Assembly (NCBI GenBank): GCA_934702375.1
Contig: CAKUYE010000032.1
Coordinates: forward strand, 1 to 6,306
Direction of reading: 5' to 3'
Source of the DNA: an uncultured Bacillota bacterium
GTDB lineage: Bacteria > Bacillota > Dehalobacteriia > UBA7702
DNA length: 6,306 nt
The position numbers and the translations under genes are program-made. The notes beneath the pieces were generated by a model. That model had not been told where the DNA came from. It saw only the letters and a program-made list of their open reading frames with translations, and ran no database searches. Below, piece by piece: positions 1 to 4,332 of this stretch. Position 1 is the stretch's first letter; each line of letters begins with the position of its first letter.

Positions 1-78
1 GCTGTGGCTGCAATCAACAACAAACCCAAAACACCCAGGGCTGTGGCTGCAATCAACAACAAACCCAAAACACCCAGT
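1..78. repeat. 39-bp coding tandem repeat, two copies
   Basis: Positions 1-39 and 40-78 are identical at 38 of 39 bases, differing only in the last base (G39 versus T78). A partial third copy (GCTGCGGCTGC) begins at 79. The unit is a multiple of three, so the repeat adds 13 residues per copy without shifting the frame. The array runs into the left edge, so the total copy number is unknown. The near-identity suggests recent duplication or ongoing slippage. Confidence 0.9.
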
Positions 79-587
79 GCTGCGGCTGCGGGCAGGATAA
101 TGAAGTGGAAACCGCTGTTACCGCAATCACTACCTGCCCCGGTACAGAAACAACCTGCGGCTGCAACAACAACGGAACCACCCAATGTGTCAGTGCCGAT
201 TCCTTCCTGCTTTCCGAAGAATTCCAAATTCAAGGCTGTAATGACCACGTTCGCTACAACGCCGGGGTACTCCCTCTTTCCGGCCAGGGGCGGCTCATCA
301 ATACATCGGTAACGCTGCGCCGCGTCTGCCCCGGCAGAAAAATCGCCCTCGGCGTTACCCTCGTGGAATTGGATCGCTGCAATCGCTGCCACAACCGCGC
401 GTTCAAGGCCTACGAAGTCACCGTACCCTCCGGCTGCGGCTGCGTAAGCAATCTTCAGGTAAGAGATATCTTCTTCGTTGTTCCGGAAACCTCTTCCCTC
501 AACGGTGACACCGCAACCATGTGCGGCACAAGAAGATTCAAAATCCTGGCAACCGCAAACTACCTGGACACCAACGTATGTATGTAA
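1..587 (+). CDS. Cys-rich repeat protein, 5'-truncated, function unknown
   Basis: The reading frame is open from the left edge (first full codon at 3) to the TAA at 585-587, giving 194 visible residues; the true start lies outside the window. A GTG at 105 could be taken as a start, but the frame continues upstream through a coding repeat and no ribosome binding site is evident there, so I do not accept it. The N-terminal visible part is two 13-residue repeats (core CGCNQQQTQNTQ), then CCGCG and a diverged copy, CGCNNNGTTQC, near visible residues 52-62. The rest is a probable folded domain with VCPGRKIALGVTLVE (about 108-122), a CNRCH motif, a CGC motif and a C-terminal CGTRRFKILATANYLDTN stretch. 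There are 19 Cys in 194 residues. No membrane segment is visible. From memory, the C-terminal domain resembles uncharacterised Cys-rich Firmicutes proteins; this is unverified. Metal binding or disulfide cross-linking is possible, but function is unknown. A terminator follows directly. Confidence 0.7.
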   Translation, partial: CGCNQQQTQNTQGCGCNQQQTQNTQCCGCGQDNEVETAVTAITTCPGTETTCGCNNNGTTQCVSADSFLLSEEFQIQGCNDHVRYNAGVLPLSGQGRLINTSVTLRRVCPGRKIALGVTLVELDRCNRCHNRAFKAYEVTVPSGCGCVSNLQVRDIFFVVPETSSLNGDTATMCGTRRFKILATANYLDTNVCM

Positions 588-616
588 AAAAGAGCGCAGC
601 CCCGCTGCGCTCTTTT
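588..616 (-). terminator. Hairpin terminator, best oriented for the minus strand
   Basis: A 13-bp perfect stem (588-600 with 604-616, core AGAGCGCAGC) closes a CCC loop. Read on the minus strand the stem ends in a run of six U (complement of 586-591), which makes it a good intrinsic terminator for the MATE gene ending at 689. On the plus strand only four U follow, all within the stem, so plus-strand activity would be weaker. It starts right after the stop codon of the Cys-rich gene. Confidence 0.75.
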
Positions 617-619
617 ACC

Positions 620-653
620 AAACAGCACGCGATCCTATGCGTGCTGTTTTTTT
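620..653 (+). terminator. Intrinsic terminator of the Cys-rich gene
   Basis: An 11-bp perfect stem (620-630 with 639-649, core AACAGCACGC) with an 8-base loop is followed by a run of seven T at 647-653. This is a classical Rho-independent terminator on the plus strand, about 33 bases after the stop at 587. On the minus strand only three U follow the stem, so it favours plus-strand transcription. Confidence 0.85.
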
Positions 654-688
654 ATTTCCATTGTAATCGGTAAAAATCCGTATTCCCA

Positions 689-2050
689 TCATCCCCAAGA
701 GCGTATCTCTCTCGCTACCATACCAATGGCCACAACGGCGGCGATTCCATCGGCGATGGGAGAAGCATACATAATGCCTTCGATTCCCCAAAACAAAGGC
801 AGCAGCAATATCAGCGGAAGCAGAAAAATGATCTGTCGCGTCAATGCCAGAAAAGCTCCCTGCATCGGCTTGCCAATGGCGGTAAAAAAGTTAGCGGTAA
901 TCGGCTGTATGCCGTCAAGAAAAATACAAAAGAGAAAGATACGGAAAAATTCCTCTGCAAAGAGAAAATAATCCTCACTGCCCCCGCCAAACAAAGAAAT
1001 AATCTGCCGGGGAAACAGCTGAAATACACCAAAGGAAACAAAGGACATTGCCGTAGCACCAATCAACATTTTCAAATAAGCATCTTTCACACGATCGTAA
1101 TGGCCGGCACCGTAATTAAAACCGGCAATGGGCTGCAGCCCCTGGGCCATGCCAATTATCACGGAGAAAAACAACATACTTACTTTGGAAACGATACCGG
1201 CACAAGCCAAAGGAATATCGCTGCCAAAATGAGAAAGGCTGCCATAATAAGTCAGAGAATTATTTAAAATAATCTGCACCACCATCATAGAAATCTGGTT
1301 TACAAAAGGAGCCGTCCCTAAAGTCACAACCTTTCGGCAATAATGCCACCGAGGACGGAAGGCATCAAGATCCAATACTACGCTGCGGAATCGTTTTAAA
1401 TAGAGGAACACCATGACTCCGGAAATCACTTGTCCGATCACCGTAGCCCAGGCCGCTCCCACAATCCCCATTTTGAAACCAAAGAGAAAAATCGGATCCA
1501 AAACCGTATTGATCACAGCACCCACAAGATTGCAGGCCATGGCATAGCCCGGAGAGGCATCTCCACGGATCAAATGTCCGCCGGCTACGGTCAGCAGCAA
1601 AAAAGGAAAGCCCAAGGCGGTTACACCAACGTATGTTGTTGCATAGGGTAAAACCTTCGGCGTTGCGCCAAACAAAAGCAGCAACGGCTTTAAGAAGATC
1701 AAGGTTGCCAATGATAATAAAACACCACCGACAACGATCAAAAAGAGAGCATTTCCCGCAAAAAGCTTTGCCTTCTGATGCTCTCCCCTGCCCTGACACA
1801 AGTTGAAATTTGCGGCACCGCCGATGCCAAACAACAACGATAAAGCCGTGCAGACAATCGATAAAGGGAAGGCCACATTGGTGGCTGCATTGCCGTAAAT
1901 ACCAACGCTTTGACCGATAAAGATCTGATCCACCATATTATAAGCCGCAGAAACGACCATCCCCAAAATACAGGGAACAGAAAATTTCACCAGCAATTTT
2001 GTCATCGATTCGTAACCCAGCGAGTTATCCGCTGTCACCTGCTCGGCCAT
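689..2050 (-). CDS. MATE-family multidrug/cation antiporter
   Basis: A 453-residue polytopic inner-membrane protein of typical MATE length. This family exports cationic drugs, dyes or metabolites in exchange for Na+ or H+. The two-lobed pattern is visible: VDQIFIGQ at the end of the first helix (40-47), the family signature NTVLDPIFLFGFKMGIVGAA (181-200), GMAQGLQPIAGFNYGAG (300-316) in the second half, and hydrophobic helices throughout, including TRQIIFLLPLILLLP (404-418). The ATG start is supported by GGAGG (2058-2062) seven bases upstream and by a good promoter about 37 bases before it. It is a single-gene unit: its promoter lies between it and the kinase operon, whose terminator is at 2184-2235, and it converges on the Cys-rich gene. 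It looks intact. Overall appearance is close to the MepA/NorM-like branch of Firmicutes, but substrate and coupling ion cannot be told from the sequence. A lipid or peptide flippase role is less likely but not excluded. Confidence 0.93.
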   Translation of the reverse strand: MAEQVTADNSLGYESMTKLLVKFSVPCILGMVVSAAYNMVDQIFIGQSVGIYGNAATNVAFPLSIVCTALSLLFGIGGAANFNLCQGRGEHQKAKLFAGNALFLIVVGGVLLSLATLIFLKPLLLLFGATPKVLPYATTYVGVTALGFPFLLLTVAGGHLIRGDASPGYAMACNLVGAVINTVLDPIFLFGFKMGIVGAAWATVIGQVISGVMVFLYLKRFRSVVLDLDAFRPRWHYCRKVVTLGTAPFVNQISMMVVQIILNNSLTYYGSLSHFGSDIPLACAGIVSKVSMLFFSVIIGMAQGLQPIAGFNYGAGHYDRVKDAYLKMLIGATAMSFVSFGVFQLFPRQIISLFGGGSEDYFLFAEEFFRIFLFCIFLDGIQPITANFFTAIGKPMQGAFLALTRQIIFLLPLILLLPLFWGIEGIMYASPIADGIAAVVAIGMVAREIRSWG

Positions 2051-2057
2051 CCTTTAA

Positions 2058-2062
2058 CCTCC
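2058..2062 (-). promoter_or_regulatory. Ribosome binding site of the MATE gene
   Basis: GGAGG on the minus strand (CCTCC at 2058-2062), seven bases before the ATG at 2050. It fixes the start codon of the antiporter. Confidence 0.85.
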
Positions 2063-2086
2063 AAAACAACGATCTTTTACCAGAAT

Positions 2087-2115
2087 ATCATACTCCTTTT
2101 CGAGAAAAATATCAA
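2087..2115 (-). promoter_or_regulatory. Sigma-A-type promoter of the MATE gene
   Basis: On the minus strand, TTGATA (2115-2110) and TATGAT (2092-2087) are separated by exactly 17 bases; each hexamer matches consensus at five of six positions. Transcription would start near 2080, giving a leader of about 30 bases before the ATG. An 8-bp palindrome, TTCCGGAA, lies at 2129-2136, 13 bases upstream of the -35; it could be an operator, but there is no further symmetry to support that. None of the CTTTAG boxes of the 4244-4283 region occurs here. Confidence 0.7.
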
Positions 2116-2183
2116 GTTTGTATCTTTGTTCCGGAATTGATGTTTTCTCAGAATAAGATGAAGATATCAAGCGACCGAAATAG

Positions 2184-2235
2184 AAATCCCGCAGGCGAAG
2201 AGCCACCCCCATAGGTTCTTCGCAGTGCGGGATTT
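2184..2235 (-). terminator. Long hairpin ending the regulator-kinase operon
   Basis: The outer stem is 10 bp (2184-2193 with 2226-2235, core ATCCCGCA). After a small internal loop, the inner stem pairs GCGAAG (2195-2200) with CTTCGC (2218-2223) and extends through AGCC/GGTT, including one G-T pair. It begins about 20 bases after the kinase stop codon. On the minus strand the tail is UUUCUAUUU, an imperfect U-tract. The plus-strand tail (TTTTT, 2233-2237) is better, but no plus-strand gene is seen upstream to use it, so it may act in both directions. Confidence 0.65.
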
Positions 2236-2255
2236 TTATTGATGCACAACCAAAT

Positions 2256-3506
2256 CTATCGATTCCAAGGCAGCTCTACAATAAATTGGATCTTTCCATC
2301 CTTGGCCACAGCGTGAATTTTTCCCTTATGACCTTCGGCTATGCTCTGTGCCAGAGAAAGACCGATGCCGAAACCGCCGTTGCCGCTTCGAGCCGGATCT
2401 CTTCGATAAAAACGGTGAAAGAACTGAGAGACATCCTCTCCGTCAGCACCATTCCATCGGTTTTCTGTTTTTATCACAATCTCCTTTTTTTCTTTTTCCA
2501 AAGAAAGTCTTACCGGAGTATCGGCAACCCCATATTTCAAGGCATTATCCAACAAAATTGATATCAATTGGCGAATTGCATATTCATCACCACAATAGGA
2601 TATTCCCGGAGCAACTGCAATTTCCAAAGGATGCCCCTGAGAAACGCCAAAATCAACAAAGGACTCTGCCGTATCTGCCACCGCATCACTTATAGAAAAG
2701 GGGCGCATTTTCAATGGAGAATCATCCTCATCCAAACGGGAAAGAGAAACCAACGCATTCACCAATTCCTTCAGCTTCTCCGTTTGCAACAAGGCCTTAT
2801 CGATCCATTTTTGCGGCCCAACATCCATTTCCAATACCTTTAAGCTCGTAGCAATAACCGTGATCGGAGTTTTTAACTCATGGCTGGCATCGGTAATAAA
2901 TTGCTTTTGTTCTTTTGCATTGCGAACCATTGGCTCGATGGCTCGACGGGAAAAAAGAACAACCAAGATATAAACAAAAGCAACACATAGAAGAATAGCG
3001 ACTACGGTCAGCAGCGCAAAAACCGCAACGGAACGCAGGTCTTTATAGCAATCAAGGAAAACCGCCATATATCGACCATTGCCATGGTCAAGAACGTAAT
3101 AGCGGTATCCGCCGCTCAGACCAAATCCCACCCCGTGAGTCTCTGCGATTTGCACATAGGTATCGGCATCTTCCGCCGTTACCGCCGCGATATGGTCAAA
3201 ATCGCCTTTTACCAATTCGCCGCTTTCATGGTAACGCAACACAAAATAGCGCGTGGAATAAGGCGCTTCACGGTCTCCGGGATGCTCCATTGCTTTTTCC
3301 GAGCTTCCCCCTTTTTCATCGTCTTTCATCGTCGGCGGTGCCGGAATCGTCCCCTGATTTTCCGCAATGGTGCGAAGCATCTCTTTTTCTTCGCCACACA
3401 CCGAAATATAGTTGGCGCCATTCACAATCAAGCCAAGCAAAAACAGTACGGCGATCACTGAAAGCATGGCAATCCGAATAAATTTTTTCCGCAGTTGTTC
3501 GATCAT
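2256..3506 (-). CDS. Membrane sensor histidine kinase of a two-component system
   Basis: A 416-residue kinase that should autophosphorylate on His and pass the phosphate to the regulator encoded just upstream. Order of parts: membrane helix about 12-34; extracytoplasmic sensor domain about 35-157, with a polar stretch at 58-82; second helix about 158-185; dimerisation/phosphoacceptor domain with DASHELKTP (206-214), His209 being the likely acceptor; ATP-binding domain with the N box LLDNALKY (318-325), F box FHRFYR (363-368) and G2 box GGFGIGLSLA (377-386). The usual G1 DxGxG motif is not visible: TENRWNGADGED stands in its place, as in some Clostridial kinases I recall. No HAMP or PAS domain is evident. 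The ATG overlaps the regulator's stop codon by four bases (ATGA), so translation is probably coupled. The signal sensed is unknown. Confidence 0.93.
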   Translation of the reverse strand: MIEQLRKKFIRIAMLSVIAVLFLLGLIVNGANYISVCGEEKEMLRTIAENQGTIPAPPTMKDDEKGGSSEKAMEHPGDREAPYSTRYFVLRYHESGELVKGDFDHIAAVTAEDADTYVQIAETHGVGFGLSGGYRYYVLDHGNGRYMAVFLDCYKDLRSVAVFALLTVVAILLCVAFVYILVVLFSRRAIEPMVRNAKEQKQFITDASHELKTPITVIATSLKVLEMDVGPQKWIDKALLQTEKLKELVNALVSLSRLDEDDSPLKMRPFSISDAVADTAESFVDFGVSQGHPLEIAVAPGISYCGDEYAIRQLISILLDNALKYGVADTPVRLSLEKEKKEIVIKTENRWNGADGEDVSQFFHRFYRRDPARSGNGGFGIGLSLAQSIAEGHKGKIHAVAKDGKIQFIVELPWNR

Positions 3507-4177
3507 GATTTCATCTCCAGCAAATAACCAAGGCCGCGATTGGCAGCAATCGACACCTTGGATTCAATGGTTTTTAACTTCTTTCGCAGGTTGGAGATAT
3601 GAACCCAAACCACATTAATCTCCGCTTCGCTGTCCCATCCCCATACCCGCTCCATAATACGGTCAGCGGAAAGAACGACCTTGGGAGAACGCATAAAAAG
3701 CTCCATGACCTGAAATTCTCTGCCGCTTAAACGAACGGTACGACTGCCGCACCGAAGAGTGCCGCCGGCAGTATCAAGCTCCAAATCACCAAAGGTCAGC
3801 ACCGTCGGTTGGTATACATCCCCCCGACGGAGCATGGCACGAACCCGGCTTACCAATTCATCAGGGTCAAAGGGCTTTGGCAAATAATCATCGGCACCGG
3901 CATCAAAGCCGGCGATTCGGTCATCCTTTTGCCCTTTCGCAGTCAACATCATAATCGGTGTTCGAATTCCTTCTTTACGAAGCTTTTGTAATACTTCCAT
4001 ACCATTCAGCTTTGGCATCATCACATCCAAAATGATACCGTCATATTCTCCGGAGCTGCCATATTCATAGGCAGAAAAACCATCGTAAACGGCATCAACA
4101 GAAAACTGATTCTTTTCAAAAAATACCGTCAGAGCTTCAGCCAAATCCGGCTCATCTTCGGCTATCAATAAACGCAT
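3503..4177 (-). CDS. OmpR/PhoB-family response regulator
   Basis: A 224-residue DNA-binding regulator with the normal two-domain layout. Receiver domain 1-117: acidic pocket E7/D8, phosphoacceptor D51 in ILDVMMP, T79 in MLTA, K101 in LPKPF. C-terminal winged-helix domain about 125-222: LSGREFQVMELFM, the recognition-helix region VVWVHISNLRKKL (189-201) and the wing RGLGYLLEM. All key residues are present. The start chosen is the ATG at 4177 (MRLLIAEDE), which fits the family N-terminus and has AGGTGA (4183-4188) five bases upstream. An ATG at 4183 or GTG at 4186 would add two or three residues and overlap that site. It is the first gene of an operon with the kinase and is transcribed away from the lipoprotein gene. 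The half-sites at 4244-4283 suggest autoregulation together with control of the lipoprotein gene. Confidence 0.93.
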   Translation of the reverse strand: MRLLIAEDEPDLAEALTVFFEKNQFSVDAVYDGFSAYEYGSSGEYDGIILDVMMPKLNGMEVLQKLRKEGIRTPIMMLTAKGQKDDRIAGFDAGADDYLPKPFDPDELVSRVRAMLRRGDVYQPTVLTFGDLELDTAGGTLRCGSRTVRLSGREFQVMELFMRSPKVVLSADRIMERVWGWDSEAEINVVWVHISNLRKKLKTIESKVSIAANRGLGYLLEMKS

Positions 4178-4182
4178 GAACA

Positions 4183-4188
4183 TCACCT
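4183..4188 (-). promoter_or_regulatory. Ribosome binding site deciding the regulator start
   Basis: AGGTGA on the minus strand, five bases before the ATG at 4177. It favours this start over the ATG at 4183 and the GTG at 4186, which lie within the site. An upstream AGGAA (4190-4194) could serve the ATG at 4183 but is poorly spaced. Confidence 0.55.
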
Positions 4189-4227
4189 GTTCCTATTATA
4201 AAAGAAATGCTGCAATAGAACAATACT

Positions 4228-4233
4228 AATATA
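4228..4233 (-). promoter_or_regulatory. -10 element of the regulator-kinase operon promoter
   Basis: TATATT on the minus strand, five of six matches to TATAAT. It lies exactly 10 bp downstream of the repeat pair CTTTAG-GCTAT-CTTTAA (4260-4244, minus). At the -35 spacing the sequence is AGGCTA, with no resemblance to TTGACA, so the promoter probably depends on an activator bound at the repeats. The leader to the ATG at 4177 would be about 44 bases. Confidence 0.55.
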
Positions 4234-4243
4234 GATGCCGTAC

Positions 4244-4283
4244 TTAAAGATAGCCTAAAGGATCCTCTTTAGCTCTCCTTTAG
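4244..4283. promoter_or_regulatory. Divergent operator with four CTTTAG-like half-sites
   Basis: The half-sites are TTAAAG (4244-4249), CTAAAG (4255-4260), CTTTAG (4267-4272) and CTTTAG (4278-4283). The first two, read on the minus strand, form CTTTAG-N5-CTTTAA; the last two, on the plus strand, form CTTTAG-N5-CTTTAG. Each pair has an 11-bp period, typical of direct repeats bound by tandem OmpR/PhoB-family dimers. The pairs point away from each other across six bases (4261-4266). Each ends 10 bp before a -10 hexamer. The likely binder is the adjacent response regulator; that is inference. Confidence 0.65.
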
Positions 4284-4293
4284 TTTTTAAGGC

Positions 4294-4299
4294 TATCAT
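4294..4299 (+). promoter_or_regulatory. -10 element of the lipoprotein gene promoter
   Basis: TATCAT, five of six matches to TATAAT, exactly 10 bp downstream of the plus-strand repeat pair at 4267-4283. There is no -35 match (AGCTCT at the expected place), again suggesting a regulator-dependent promoter. Transcription would begin near 4306, about 27 bases before the GTG start. Confidence 0.55.
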
Positions 4300-4316
4300 A
4301 AAGCCATACCTCAACG

Positions 4317-4323
4317 AAAGGAG
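4317..4323 (+). promoter_or_regulatory. Ribosome binding site of the lipoprotein gene
   Basis: AAAGGAG, nine bases before the GTG at 4333. It supports the non-ATG start; no in-frame ATG lies between this site and the signal peptide. Confidence 0.8.
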
Positions 4324-4332
4324 TCACACAAC

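Noticed and set aside
105..107. GTG at 105 as the start of the Cys-rich gene
   Set aside because: The same frame is open to the left edge through Cys-rich coding repeats matching the later CGC motifs, and no ribosome binding site precedes 105.
4..312. Open frame of 102 codons over the repeat in another frame
   Set aside because: It is a shadow: the 39-bp repeat keeps every frame open, while the frame ending at 587 has the family-like domain and is followed directly by a terminator.
2109..2171. ATATCAAG occurring at 2109-2116 and 2164-2171 as a direct-repeat operator of the MATE gene
   Set aside because: Only 8 bases, 55 bp apart, in AT-rich DNA; the second copy has no -10 at a suitable distance.
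4195..4200. Perfect TATAAT on the minus strand before the regulator gene
   Set aside because: It would start transcription near 4188, inside the ribosome binding site, leaving almost no leader; its -35 (TTGTTC) is weak. TATATT at 4228-4233 with the repeat box fits better, though a secondary promoter is not excluded.
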